From assembly GCF_014203555.1 (NCBI RefSeq), contig NZ_JACHJH010000005.1:102225-166224 (forward strand): 64,000 bases of DNA, read 5' to 3'. The DNA comes from Streptomyces olivoverticillatus (GTDB lineage Bacteria; Actinomycetota; Actinomycetes; Streptomycetales; Streptomycetaceae). Within the stretch, counting starts at the first letter, position 1. Each line of letters begins with the position of its first letter. Made by a program: the position numbers and the translations under genes. Positions 49,573-58,053 of this stretch are shown one piece after another. The notes beneath the pieces were generated by a model, which was given only the letters and a program-made list of their open reading frames with translations, had not been told where the DNA came from and did not search any database.

Positions 49573-50132
49573 TGACTGCCACCACCAACGCGCCGCGCCT
49601 CAAGCAGCGCTACCGCGAAGAGATCGTCGGCAAGCTGCGTGAGGAGTTCTCCCACGAGAACATCATGCAGGTTCCCGGCCTGACCAAGATCGTGGTCAAC
49701 ATGGGTGTGGGCGACGCCGCCCGCGACTCCAAGCTGATCGATGGCGCCATCCGCGACCTCACCACGATCACGGGCCAGAAGCCCGCCGTCACCAAGGCTC
49801 GCAAGTCCATCGCGCAGTTCAAGCTGCGTGAGGGCCAGCCGATCGGCGCCCACGTCACCCTCCGTGGTGACCGCATGTGGGAGTTCCTGGACCGCACCCT
49901 GTCGCTCGCGCTGCCGCGCATCCGCGACTTCCGTGGTCTGTCCCCGAAGCAGTTCGACGGTCGGGGCAACTACACCTTCGGTCTCACGGAGCAGGTCATG
50001 TTCCACGAGATCGACCAGGACAAGATCGACCGCGTCCGGGGTATGGACATCACCGTGGTGACCACGGCGACCAACGACGACGAGGGCCGTGCCCTCCTTC
50101 GTCACCTCGGCTTCCCCTTCAAGGAGGCGTGA
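49572..50132 (+). CDS. rplE: 50S ribosomal protein L5
   Basis: L5 binds 5S rRNA and contacts P-site tRNA. The 186-residue protein has VPGLTKIVVNMGVGDAARD (as TKIVVNMGVGDA) and RIRDFRGLSPKQFDGRGNYTFG (as DFRGLSPKQFDGRGNY). The ATG overlaps the rplX stop. Confidence 0.98.
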   Translation: MTATTNAPRLKQRYREEIVGKLREEFSHENIMQVPGLTKIVVNMGVGDAARDSKLIDGAIRDLTTITGQKPAVTKARKSIAQFKLREGQPIGAHVTLRGDRMWEFLDRTLSLALPRIRDFRGLSPKQFDGRGNYTFGLTEQVMFHEIDQDKIDRVRGMDITVVTTATNDDEGRALLRHLGFPFKEA

Positions 50133-50137
50133 CCGAG

Positions 50138-50323
50138 ATGGCGAAGAAGTCTCTGATCGCGAAGGCCGCGCGCAAGCCCAAGTTCGCGGTTCGTGCGTAC
50201 ACCCGCTGCAACCGCTGCGGCCGCCCGCACTCCGTGTACCGCAAGTTCGGCCTCTGCCGCGTGTGCCTTCGTGAGATGGCTCACCGTGGCGAGCTGCCGG
50301 GCGTGACCAAGAGCTCCTGGTAA
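50138..50323 (+). CDS. rpsN: 30S ribosomal protein S14, zinc-binding type Z
   Basis: The 61-residue short S14 has the zinc ribbon C24-x2-C27-x12-C40-x2-C43 within TRCNRCGRPHSVYRKFGLC (shown only in part). Actinobacteria usually also carry a longer Zur-regulated paralogue without zinc. The ATG at 50138 follows AAGGAGGCGTGACCGAG. A 209-base gap to rpsH follows. Confidence 0.97.
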   Translation: MAKKSLIAKAARKPKFAVRAYTRCNRCGRPHSVYRKFGLCRVCLREMAHRGELPGVTKSSW

Positions 50324-50532
50324 CAACCCACTTGGGTTGACCAGGGCTCTCGGTAAGCATCCTGGATGGCGGGGACCCGACCCGCAGCTCGCGTAGAGTT
50401 GAAGGGTTGGGCCCCGCCGCCCATGACCGTCTTACTACGCCGTAGGTCCCCGCGCCGCACCCGCTCCGACACAGTTCGGGGAGAGGGATGGCGCAGATAG
50501 GAAACCACGGCGAGAGAGGCCGAAGGCCAAAC
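50324..50532 (+). promoter_or_regulatory. rpsN-rpsH intergenic region, hairpin and possible internal promoter
   Basis: CAACCC-ACTT-GGGTTG (50324-50339) directly follows rpsN. TAGAGT near 50394 could be a -10 box, but no good -35 is seen. The gap is much longer than others in the operon. S8 represses the spc operon in E. coli; a site in this stretch is possible but not shown. Confidence 0.3.
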
Positions 50533-50931
50533 ATGACCATGACCGATCCGATCGCAGACATGCTGACCCGTCTGCGGAACGCGAACTCGGCATACCACGA
50601 CTCCGTGTCGATGCCGCACAGCAAGATCAAGTCGCACATCGCGGAGATCCTCCAGCAGGAGGGCTACATCACCGGCTGGAAGGTCGAGGACGCCGAGGTC
50701 GGCAAGTCCCTGACCCTCGAGCTGAAGTTCGGCCCGAACCGCGAGCGCTCGATCGCCGGCATCAAGCGCATTTCGAAGCCGGGCCTGCGGGTCTACGCAA
50801 AGTCCACCAACCTGCCGAAGGTGCTCGGCGGCCTGGGCGTGGCGATCATCTCCACGTCGCACGGGCTCCTCACCGACAAGCAGGCCAGCAAGAAGGGCGT
50901 GGGTGGGGAAGTCCTCGCCTACGTCTGGTAA
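50533..50931 (+). CDS. rpsH: 30S ribosomal protein S8
   Basis: S8 binds helix 21 of 16S rRNA. The 132-residue protein begins MTMTDPIADMLTRLRNAN and ends STSHGLLTDKQASKKGVGGEVLAYVW (as KKGVGGEVLAYVW). I chose ATG 50533, after GAAGG; an ATG at 50488 would add 15 odd residues. Confidence 0.97.
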   Translation: MTMTDPIADMLTRLRNANSAYHDSVSMPHSKIKSHIAEILQQEGYITGWKVEDAEVGKSLTLELKFGPNRERSIAGIKRISKPGLRVYAKSTNLPKVLGGLGVAIISTSHGLLTDKQASKKGVGGEVLAYVW

Positions 50932-50954
50932 CCAGGGAACAGGAGGAATAGCCA

Positions 50955-51494
50955 ATGTCGCGTATTGGACGGCTGCCCATCCCGGTTCCCGCTGGTGTGG
51001 ACGTCACCATCGATGGCCGCACGGTGCACGTGAAGGGCCCGAAGGGCTCGCTCACGCACGCCGTGGCCGCGCCCATCGAGATCGCTAAGGGCGAGGACGG
51101 CTCTCTTGTCGTCACGCGTCCGAACGACGAGCGTCAGAACAAGGCCCTGCACGGCCTGTCCCGCACGCTGGTGGCGAACATGATCACCGGCGTGACCCAG
51201 GGCTACAGCAAGGCTCTTGAGATCAGCGGTGTCGGTTACCGCGTCCAGGCGAAGGGCTCCAACCTGGAGTTCGCCCTGGGCTACAGCCACCCGATCCTGA
51301 TCGAGGCCCCCGAGGGCATCACCTTCAAGGTGGAGTCCCCGACCAAGCTCAGCGTCGAGGGCATCGACAAGCAGAAGGTCGGCGAGGTCGCCGCGAACAT
51401 CCGCAAGCTTCGCAAGCCCGACCCTTACAAGGCCAAGGGCGTGAAGTATGCGGGTGAGGTCATCCGCCGCAAGGTCGGAAAGGCTGGTAAGTAA
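50955..51494 (+). CDS. rplF: 50S ribosomal protein L6
   Basis: L6 supports the sarcin-ricin loop region. The 179-residue protein has two similar domains and the GKYKGKGVRYxGE-type end seen as PYKAKGVKYAGEVIRRK. The ATG follows AGGAGGAATAGCC. Confidence 0.98.
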   Translation: MSRIGRLPIPVPAGVDVTIDGRTVHVKGPKGSLTHAVAAPIEIAKGEDGSLVVTRPNDERQNKALHGLSRTLVANMITGVTQGYSKALEISGVGYRVQAKGSNLEFALGYSHPILIEAPEGITFKVESPTKLSVEGIDKQKVGEVAANIRKLRKPDPYKAKGVKYAGEVIRRKVGKAGK

Positions 51495-51497
51495 GCC

Positions 51498-51881
51498 ATG
51501 GCATACGGTGTGAAGATCGCCAAGGGCGACGCGTACAAGCGCGCTGCCAAGGCGCGCCGCCACATCCGCATCCGCAAGAACCTGTCGGGTACGGCCGAGC
51601 GCCCGCGTCTCGTTGTGACGCGCTCCAACCGTGGCATCACCGCTCAGGTCATCGACGACCTCAAGGGTCACACCCTGGCGTCGGCGTCCCACCTGGACGC
51701 GTCGATCCGCGGTGGCGAGGGCGACAAGTCCGCGCAGGCCAAGCAGGTCGGCGCCCTGGTTGCCGAGCGTGCCAAGGCCGCCGGTGTCGAGGCCGTCGTG
51801 TTCGACCGCGGTGGCAACCAGTACGCCGGGCGCATTGCCGCTCTGGCGGACGCCGCCCGCGAAGCCGGGCTGAAGTTCTAA
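51498..51881 (+). CDS. rplR: 50S ribosomal protein L18
   Basis: L18 binds 5S rRNA. The 127-residue protein has ARRHIRIRKNLSGTAERPRLVV (as RKNLSGTAERPRLVV) and the VVFDRGGNQYAGRIAALADAAREAGL tail (as VVFDRGGNQYAGRI). It starts three bases after rplF. Confidence 0.98.
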   Translation: MAYGVKIAKGDAYKRAAKARRHIRIRKNLSGTAERPRLVVTRSNRGITAQVIDDLKGHTLASASHLDASIRGGEGDKSAQAKQVGALVAERAKAAGVEAVVFDRGGNQYAGRIAALADAAREAGLKF

Positions 51882-51927
51882 GCCCCGGTTCCGGAGCTAG
51901 CGGACGTAACAGAGAGAGGTAAATCCA

Positions 51928-52530
51928 ATGGCTGGACCCCAGCGCCGCGGAAGCGGTGCCGGTGGCGGCGAGCGGCGGGACCGGAAGGGTCGCGACGGTG
52001 GCGCTGCCGCCGAGAAGACCGCGTACGTTGAGCGCGTAGTCGCGATCAACCGCGTCGCCAAGGTTGTCAAGGGTGGTCGCCGCTTCAGCTTCACCGCGCT
52101 GGTCGTGGTGGGCGACGGTGACGGCACGGTCGGTGTCGGTTACGGCAAGGCCAAGGAAGTTCCGGCTGCCATCGCCAAGGGCGTGGAAGAGGCCAAGAAG
52201 AACTTCTTCAAGGTCCCCCGCATCCAGGGCACCATCCCCCACCCCATCCAGGGTGAGAAGGCGGCTGGCGTCGTGCTGCTCAAGCCCGCGTCCCCCGGTA
52301 CCGGTGTTATCGCCGGTGGCCCGGTGCGTGCGGTGCTCGAGTGCGCCGGCGTTCACGACATCCTGTCGAAGTCGCTCGGTTCGTCGAACCCGATCAACAT
52401 CGTGCACGCCACGGTGACCGCGCTTCAGGGCCTTCAGCGCCCCGAGGAGATCGCGGCCCGTCGTGGCCTGCCGCTGGAGGACGTCGCCCCCGCCGCACTG
52501 CTGCGGGCGCGTGCAGGGGCGGGTGCGTAA
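51928..52530 (+). CDS. rpsE: 30S ribosomal protein S5
   Basis: S5 is at the mRNA entry and controls fidelity. The 200-residue protein has a Gly/Arg-rich N-terminus, then VAINRVAKVVKGGRRFSFTAL (as NRVAKVVKGGRRFSF), whose loop is the spectinomycin site and looks wild type, and VGVGYGKAKEVPAAI. The ATG follows GAGAGGTAAATCC. TAATG overlaps rpmD. Confidence 0.98.
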   Translation: MAGPQRRGSGAGGGERRDRKGRDGGAAAEKTAYVERVVAINRVAKVVKGGRRFSFTALVVVGDGDGTVGVGYGKAKEVPAAIAKGVEEAKKNFFKVPRIQGTIPHPIQGEKAAGVVLLKPASPGTGVIAGGPVRAVLECAGVHDILSKSLGSSNPINIVHATVTALQGLQRPEEIAARRGLPLEDVAPAALLRARAGAGA

Positions 52531-52712
52531 TGGCTCGCCTCAAGGTCACGCAGGTCAAGTCCTACATCGGTAGCAAGCAGAACCACCGCGACACCCTGCG
52601 TTCGCTCGGCCTCAAGCGCCTGAACGACACGGTTGTCAAGGAGGACCGTCCCGAGATCCGCGGCATGGTGCAGACCGTCCGCCACCTCGTGACGGTTGAG
52701 GAGGTCGACTGA
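52530..52712 (+). CDS. rpmD: 50S ribosomal protein L30
   Basis: The 60-residue L30 has KVTQVKSYIGSKQNHRDTLRSLGLKRLN (as IGSKQNHRDTLRSLGLKRLN) and ends VRHLVTVEEVD. The ATG at 52530 overlaps the rpsE stop. The next gene, rplO, begins after one base. Confidence 0.97.
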   Translation: MARLKVTQVKSYIGSKQNHRDTLRSLGLKRLNDTVVKEDRPEIRGMVQTVRHLVTVEEVD

Positions 52713-52713
52713 C

Positions 52714-53169
52714 ATGGCGGAGAACAACCCGCTGAAGGTCCACAACCTCCGTCCTGCCCCGGGTGCCAAGACCGCCAAGACCCGTGTCGGTCGTGGTGAG
52801 GCGTCCAAGGGTAAGACCGCAGGTCGTGGTACCAAGGGCACCAAGGCCCGTTACCAGGTTCCGGAGCGCTTCGAGGGTGGGCAGATGCCCCTCCACATGC
52901 GCCTCCCGAAGCTCAAGGGCTTCAAGAACCCCGCCCACAAGCAGTTCCAGGTTGTGAACCTGGACAAGCTGGCCGCGCTCTACCCGCAGGGTGGCGAGGT
53001 CACGGTGGCCGATCTGGTCGCCAAGGGTGCTGTTCGCAAGAACGAGCTCGTCAAGGTCCTTGGCCAGGGCGAGATCTCCGTGGCGCTGCAGGTGACGGTC
53101 GACGCCGTCTCCTCTTCCGCCCAGGAGAAGATTGCCGCTGCCGGCGGCACCGTCACCGAGCTCATCTGA
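52714..53169 (+). CDS. rplO: 50S ribosomal protein L15
   Basis: L15 is a late assembly protein. The 151-residue protein begins with MAENNPLKVHNLRPAPG and has GRGEASKGKTAGRGTKG and EGGQMPLHMRLPKLKGF. I chose the ATG at 52714, one base after rpmD, with GAGGAGG upstream. A strong hairpin separates it from secY. Confidence 0.97.
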   Translation: MAENNPLKVHNLRPAPGAKTAKTRVGRGEASKGKTAGRGTKGTKARYQVPERFEGGQMPLHMRLPKLKGFKNPAHKQFQVVNLDKLAALYPQGGEVTVADLVAKGAVRKNELVKVLGQGEISVALQVTVDAVSSSAQEKIAAAGGTVTELI

Positions 53170-53183
53170 GCTTGTTGATCCGA

Positions 53184-53219
53184 CAACCGGGGATGTCCCA
53201 AAAGGGGCATCCCCGGTTG
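53184..53219 (+). terminator. Hairpin between rplO and secY
   Basis: A 16-bp stem with one G-U pair (53184-53199 with 53204-53219) and loop AAAA lies 14 bases after the rplO stop. secY therefore probably has its own promoter within the next 150 bases, though none is clear. Confidence 0.75.
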
Positions 53220-53373
53220 GTCGTTCCAAGGGGGGCATGGTCGCCGGTAAGGTGGCGTGCACTGCTGTTAATCTCCGCGGGGCCTGTGCCCGTGCGGGGT
53301 TGACCGATTCGTATTCGTTGATCCTCAAGACCGTCACCTCTCGCGTGGTTGCGTGAGAGGCGCAGGAGGCACC

Positions 53374-54687
53374 GTGCTCACCGCGTTCGCCCGGGCGTTC
53401 AAGACGCCCGACCTGCGCAAGAAGCTGCTGTTCACGCTGGGCATCATGGTGCTCTTCCGGCTCGGTGCGCACGTACCCGTGCCGGGTGTCGACTACCGGA
53501 ACGTCCAGACGTGCTTGGACGAATCCAAGAGTGGCCAGGGCCTTTTCGGGCTGGTGAACATGTTCAGCGGCGGTGCGCTGCTGCAGATCACGATCTTCGC
53601 GCTCGGGATCATGCCCTACATCACGGCGAGCATCATCCTGCAGCTGCTGACCGTGGTGATTCCACGCCTCGAAGCCCTCAAGAAGGAGGGCCAGGCCGGG
53701 CAGACCAAAATCACGCAGTACACGCGTTATCTGACCGTCGCCCTCGCCGTGCTGCAGGGCACCGGCCTGGTGGCCACCGCGCGCAGCGGTGCGCTCTTCG
53801 GCAGCTGCCACGTCGGCAACCAGATCGTTCCGAACCAGTCGATCTTCACCACCATCACCATGGTCGTCACGATGACCGCGGGCACCTGCCTGATCATGTG
53901 GCTCGGTGAGCTCATCACCGACCGCGGCATCGGCAACGGCATGTCGATCCTGATGTTCACCTCGATCGCCGCGGGCTTCCCGAGCGCGCTGTGGGGCATC
54001 AAGCTCCAGGGCAAGCTGATGGGCGGCTGGCTGGAATTCAGCCTGGTGATCCTCTGCGGTCTGGCCATGGTCGGGCTGGTGGTCTTCGTGGAGCAGGCCC
54101 AGCGCCGCATCCCCGTGCAGTACGCGAAGCGCATGATCGGCCGCCGGTCGTACGGCGGTACGTCGACCTACATCCCGCTGAAGGTGAACCAGGCCGGTGT
54201 GATCCCGGTCATCTTCGCCTCGTCGCTGCTCTACATCCCGGCCCTGCTCGTGCAGTTCACCGGCTCCAAGGCCGGCTGGGCGACGTGGGTCCAGTCCAAC
54301 CTGGTCAAGGGCGACCACCCCGTCTACATCGTCACCTACTTCCTGCTGATCGTCTTCTTCGCGTTCTTCTACGTCGCCATCTCCTTCAACCCCGAAGAAG
54401 TTGCCGACAATATGAAGAAGTATGGTGGTTTCATTCCGGGCATCCGGGCCGGTCGCCCCACCGCGGAGTACCTGAGCTACGTGCTGAACCGGATCACGTG
54501 GCCGGGATCTCTCTATCTGGGGCTGATCGCCCTGGTGCCCACCGTGGCACTGGTCACACTCAACGCAAACCAGAACTTCCCGTTCGGGGGAACCAGCATC
54601 CTGATCATCGTGGGTGTCGGTCTGGAGACTGTGAAGCAGATCGAGAGCCAGCTTCAGCAGCGCAACTACGAAGGGTTCCTCCGCTGA
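53374..54687 (+). CDS. secY: Preprotein translocase subunit SecY
   Basis: SecY is the protein-conducting channel. The 437-residue protein has ten membrane helices, the plug region after helix 1 (VPVPGVDY), and the conserved cytoplasmic loop NQAGVIPVIFASSLL (as KVNQAGVIPVIFA). The start is a GTG at 53374 after GGAGGCACC. Its TGATG overlaps adk, a coupling common in actinobacteria. Confidence 0.97.
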   Translation: MLTAFARAFKTPDLRKKLLFTLGIMVLFRLGAHVPVPGVDYRNVQTCLDESKSGQGLFGLVNMFSGGALLQITIFALGIMPYITASIILQLLTVVIPRLEALKKEGQAGQTKITQYTRYLTVALAVLQGTGLVATARSGALFGSCHVGNQIVPNQSIFTTITMVVTMTAGTCLIMWLGELITDRGIGNGMSILMFTSIAAGFPSALWGIKLQGKLMGGWLEFSLVILCGLAMVGLVVFVEQAQRRIPVQYAKRMIGRRSYGGTSTYIPLKVNQAGVIPVIFASSLLYIPALLVQFTGSKAGWATWVQSNLVKGDHPVYIVTYFLLIVFFAFFYVAISFNPEEVADNMKKYGGFIPGIRAGRPTAEYLSYVLNRITWPGSLYLGLIALVPTVALVTLNANQNFPFGGTSILIIVGVGLETVKQIESQLQQRNYEGFLR

Positions 54688-55343
54688 TGCGAATCGTCCT
54701 CGTCGGGCCGCCCGGCGCCGGCAAGGGTACGCAGGCCGCGTACCTCGCCAAGAACCTCGCGATCCCGCACATCTCGACGGGCGACCTGTTCCGGGCGAAC
54801 ATCAGCCAGGGCACGCCGCTGGGTCAGAAGGCCCAGGAGTACATGCGGGCCGGGCAGCTGGTGCCGGACGAGGTCACCATCGGGATGGCCAAGGACCGGA
54901 TGCAGCAGGCGGACGCCGAAGGCGGCTTCCTCCTCGACGGCTTCCCGCGCAACCTGGCCCAGGCCGAGGCGCTGGACGAGATCCTCAAGACGGACGGGCT
55001 GCGGCTCGACGCCGTGCTGGACCTGGAGGTCCCGGAGGACGAGGTCGTCAAGCGCATCGCCGGCCGCCGGATCTGCCGCAACGACAGCAGCCACGTCTTC
55101 CACGCGATCTACAACCAGCCGAAGGCCGAGGGTGTCTGCGACACCTGCGGCGGCGAGCTGTACCAGCGCGAGGACGACAGCGAGGACACCGTCCGCAAGC
55201 GGCTGGAGGTCTACCACAGCGAGACCGAGCCGATCATCGACTACTACAAGGCCCAGGGCCTGGTGGTGACGATCTCCGCGCTCGGCAAGGTCGCCGAGGT
55301 CACGCAGCGGGCCATGGCCGCGCTGGAGCGCGCGGAAGCCTGA
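54687..55343 (+). CDS. adk: Adenylate kinase
   Basis: Adk converts ATP + AMP to 2 ADP. The 218-residue protein has P-loop GPPGAGKGTQ at 8-17, the AMP site ISTGDLFR, DGFPRN and a LID with Cys, His and two Cys (CRNDSSHVFH and CDTC) that may bind zinc. The ATG overlaps the secY stop. It is followed by a strong hairpin and map. Confidence 0.97.
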   Translation: MRIVLVGPPGAGKGTQAAYLAKNLAIPHISTGDLFRANISQGTPLGQKAQEYMRAGQLVPDEVTIGMAKDRMQQADAEGGFLLDGFPRNLAQAEALDEILKTDGLRLDAVLDLEVPEDEVVKRIAGRRICRNDSSHVFHAIYNQPKAEGVCDTCGGELYQREDDSEDTVRKRLEVYHSETEPIIDYYKAQGLVVTISALGKVAEVTQRAMAALERAEA

Positions 55344-55353
55344 TACGCGAGTC

Positions 55354-55393
55354 GTACTACGGCCGCGATGCCCCCCTGGGCGTCGCGGCCGTA
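55354..55393 (+). terminator. Hairpin between adk and map
   Basis: A perfect 13-bp stem (55354-55366 with 55381-55393) has an inner GCCC/GGGC pair. A direct repeat CCGAGCAGTTG (55400 and 55413) follows it, near the map start. Confidence 0.65.
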
Positions 55394-55453
55394 GTGTTTG
55401 TCCGAGCAGTTGTCCCGAGCAGTTGGCGTGGCCGAATGGAGAGAGGCACCCCC

Positions 55454-56290
55454 ATGGTGGAGATCAAAACCCCGGAGCAGATCGCGAAGATGCGCGAGGC
55501 GGGGCTGGTCGTTGCCGCCATCCACGCGGCCACCCGGGAGGCGGCCGTGCCCGGCGCGACCACCAAGGACCTGGACGAGGTGGCCCGCAAGGTGCTGGCC
55601 GAGCACGGGGCGAAGTCGAACTTCCTGGGCTACGGCGGCTTCCCCGCGACGATCTGCACCTCGGTGAACGAGGTCGTCGTCCACGGCATCCCGGACACCA
55701 GGACCGTCCTCAAGGACGGCGACATCATCTCGATCGACGCCGGTGCGATCGTGGACGGCTGGCACGGCGACGCGGCCTTCACGGCCTTCGTGGGCACCGG
55801 GCACGCTCCGGAGCTGATCGAGCTCTCCCGGGTGACCGAGGAGTCCATGTGGGCCGGCATCGCCGCCGTGAAGAACGGCAACCGCCTGGTGGACATCTCC
55901 AAGGCGATCGAGGGCTACATCCGCCGCCAGCCCCGCCCGGCCTCCGGCAAGTACGGGATCATCGAGGACTACGGCGGGCACGGCATCGGCTCCGAGATGC
56001 ACATGGACCCGCACCTGCTGAACTACGTCTCCCGCAAGCGCGGCAAGGGCCCCAAGCTGGTCCCGGGCTTCTGCATCGCGATCGAGCCCATGGTGAGCCT
56101 CGGCACGCCGAGGACGCACGTCCTGGAGGACGACTGGACGGTCCTCACCGACGACCTGACCTGGTCCTCCCACTGGGAGCACTCGGTCGCCCTCACGGAG
56201 CAGGGCCCGCTGGTGCTCACCGCGGTCGACGGCGGCCGCGCCAAGCTGGCCGAGTACGGGGTCACGGCGGCCCCCGATCCGCTGGCTTAA
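55454..56290 (+). CDS. map: Methionine aminopeptidase
   Basis: MAP removes the initiator Met from nascent proteins. The 278-residue enzyme has the full metal set: Asp in SIDAGAIVDGWHGDAAF (two Asp, seen as IDAG and HGDAAF), His in GGHGIG, Glu in AIEPM and Glu in WEHSVAL, plus the substrate His in VVVHGIP. The ATG at 55454 follows GAGAGGCACCCCC. Confidence 0.96.
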   Translation: MVEIKTPEQIAKMREAGLVVAAIHAATREAAVPGATTKDLDEVARKVLAEHGAKSNFLGYGGFPATICTSVNEVVVHGIPDTRTVLKDGDIISIDAGAIVDGWHGDAAFTAFVGTGHAPELIELSRVTEESMWAGIAAVKNGNRLVDISKAIEGYIRRQPRPASGKYGIIEDYGGHGIGSEMHMDPHLLNYVSRKRGKGPKLVPGFCIAIEPMVSLGTPRTHVLEDDWTVLTDDLTWSSHWEHSVALTEQGPLVLTAVDGGRAKLAEYGVTAAPDPLA

Positions 56291-56344
56291 GGATCTTTGT
56301 GTCGGGGCAGGCACCCTGGATTAGTCTTTCCGGTTGCCCTGACG

Positions 56345-56350
56345 TAGACT
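56345..56350 (+). promoter_or_regulatory. Possible infA -10 box (TAGACT)
   Basis: TAGACT lies about 93 bases before infA; the -35 position is only TAGTCT with a 17-base spacer. It might start a separate infA-rpmJ-rpsM transcript. Weak evidence. Confidence 0.3.
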
Positions 56351-56442
56351 GATGCGTCGGCTCTCGTGTATCCGTATGCCCGCATTCGTTCGGGCGGTGC
56401 GAACACGGAGTCGATCAAGGTAGCCGATTCGAAAGGCGAAGC

Positions 56443-56664
56443 GTGGCCAAGAAGCAAGGTGCCATCGAGATCGAGGGCACCGTGATCGAGTCTCTGCCGA
56501 ACGCCATGTTCAAGGTGGAGCTCCAGAACGGTCACAAGGTCCTCGCGCACATCAGCGGCAAGATGCGGATGCACTACATCCGTATCCTTCCCGACGACCG
56601 GGTCGTGGTGGAGCTGTCTCCCTATGACCTGACGCGCGGACGGATCGTCTACCGCTACAAGTAG
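56443..56664 (+). CDS. infA: Translation initiation factor IF-1
   Basis: IF-1 blocks the A site during initiation. The 73-residue OB-fold protein begins MAKKQGAIEIEGTVIESLPNAMFKVEL (as GTVIESLPNAMFKVEL) and ends RGRIVYRYK. The GTG at 56443 follows GAAAGGCGAAGC. Confidence 0.97.
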   Translation: MAKKQGAIEIEGTVIESLPNAMFKVELQNGHKVLAHISGKMRMHYIRILPDDRVVVELSPYDLTRGRIVYRYK

Positions 56665-56720
56665 ATCTTGCCCGCACCCTCCCGTGGGTGAAGGCACTGA
56701 CCCGGAGAACCTCACATCCC

Positions 56721-56834
56721 ATGAAGGTCAAGCCGAGCGTCAAGAAGATCTGCGACAAGTGCAAGGTGATCCGCCGCCACGGCCGGGTCATGGTCATCTG
56801 CGACAACCTGCGCCACAAGCAGCGCCAGGGCTGA
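56721..56834 (+). CDS. rpmJ: 50S ribosomal protein L36, zinc-binding form
   Basis: The 37-residue protein reads MKVKPSVKKICDKCKVI at its start and ends RHKQRQG. Cys11, Cys14, Cys27 and His32 form the zinc site, so this is the C+ form; a zinc-free paralogue is usual elsewhere in streptomycetes. The ATG lies 56 bases after infA with CCGGAGAACCTC upstream. This gene is very short and easily missed. Confidence 0.95.
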   Translation: MKVKPSVKKICDKCKVIRRHGRVMVICDNLRHKQRQG

Positions 56835-57023
56835 CGCAGAACCTGCACTCCGCAGTTTCTTCGCGCGACGCATAGCAATACGTACATACGCAGGGCCCGC
56901 CCAGCCACGGCTGGCGGCACCTCCGGCGGGGGCCGGGGACCCGGACGTACCGCTCTCTTTCAGAGGGCCGGCGGTCGGGAGTGGCTTTGCGGAAGACCCC
57001 CGAGAATCAACTGGAGCCATTGA

Positions 57024-57404
57024 ATGGCACGCGTTTCCGGTGTTGACATCCCGCGCGACAAGCGCGTGGAGGTCGCACTCACCTACGTCTTCGGCATCGG
57101 CCGCACCCTGGCGCAGGAGACCCTCGCCGCCACCGGTGTGAACCCGAACTCCCGCGTTCGTGACCTCGGCGAAGAGGACCTGGTCAAGATCCGCGAGTAC
57201 GTGGACGCCAACATCAAGACCGAAGGTGACCTCCGCCGTGAGGTCCAGGCGGACATCCGCCGCAAGGTCGAGATCGGCTGCTACCAGGGTCTGCGTCACC
57301 GTCGTGGCCTGCCCGTCCACGGTCAGCGCACCAGCACGAACGCTCGTACCCGCAAGGGCCCGCGTCGCGCGATCGCCGGCAAGAAGAAGCCGGGCAAGAA
57401 GTAG
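57024..57404 (+). CDS. rpsM: 30S ribosomal protein S13
   Basis: S13 contacts P-site tRNA and bridges to L5. The 126-residue protein begins MARVSGVDIPRDKRVEVAL and ends with RGLPVHGQRTSTNARTRKG (as HGQRTSTNARTRKG) and a basic tail. It lies 189 bases after rpmJ; that gap shows no clear promoter. Confidence 0.98.
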   Translation: MARVSGVDIPRDKRVEVALTYVFGIGRTLAQETLAATGVNPNSRVRDLGEEDLVKIREYVDANIKTEGDLRREVQADIRRKVEIGCYQGLRHRRGLPVHGQRTSTNARTRKGPRRAIAGKKKPGKK

Positions 57405-57508
57405 TCCACAGCGGACGCTGCGGATCTTCGGGGAGCAACCCCCGAGGCACCCGCAAACCAGCGGTCTTCGCTGTAGGACCGACCACCTCCACTCCACGGG
57501 AGTAAGAC

Positions 57509-57913
57509 ATGCCCCCCAAGGGTCGTCAGGGCGCTGCCAAGAAGGTGCGCCGCAAGGAAAAGAAGAACGTCGCTCACGGCCACGCGCACATCAAGAGCAC
57601 GTTCAACAACACCATCGTTTCGATCACCGACCCCACGGGCAACGTGATCTCCTGGGCCTCCGCCGGCCACGTCGGCTTCAAGGGCTCGCGCAAGTCCACC
57701 CCCTTCGCCGCGCAGATGGCCGCCGAGTCGGCCGCCCGCCGCGCGCAGGAGCACGGCATGCGCAAGGTTGACGTCTTCGTCAAGGGCCCGGGCTCCGGTC
57801 GCGAGACCGCCATCCGTTCGCTCCAGGCGACCGGCCTCGAGGTTGGCTCCATCCAGGACGTCACCCCGACCCCGCACAACGGCTGCCGTCCGCCGAAGCG
57901 CCGCCGCGTCTGA
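57509..57913 (+). CDS. rpsK: 30S ribosomal protein S11
   Basis: S11 lies on the platform near the E site. The 134-residue protein has HIKSTFNNTIVSITDPTGN (as FNNTIVSITDPTGN) and ends PHNGCRPPKRRRV. The ATG lies after CACGGGAGTAAGAC. Confidence 0.98.
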   Translation: MPPKGRQGAAKKVRRKEKKNVAHGHAHIKSTFNNTIVSITDPTGNVISWASAGHVGFKGSRKSTPFAAQMAAESAARRAQEHGMRKVDVFVKGPGSGRETAIRSLQATGLEVGSIQDVTPTPHNGCRPPKRRRV

Positions 57914-58003
57914 TTCCAGGGGTCACTGACCCTCGGGATTTTCGCGCCGCTTCATACGGCACTTCGGGCGGTACGGCTCTTCGGGGTTGTGCCGCCCGTA
58001 CCC

Positions 58004-58033
58004 TTGACCTAGGCATCAAATAGTGGGTGCCTA
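58004..58033 (+). promoter_or_regulatory. rpoA leader: TTGACC box and inverted repeat TAGGCA-N12-TGCCTA
   Basis: TTGACC at 58004-58009 directly adjoins TAGGCA (58010-58015), whose complement TGCCTA is at 58028-58033, 20 bases before the rpoA ATG. Upstream, GGGCGG/CCGCCC (57966-57971 with 57992-57997) can pair. The signals could form a promoter with an operator or an RNA leader; no -10 box is convincing. Confidence 0.4.
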
Positions 58034-58053
58034 AGACTGAGAGGCAACATCTC

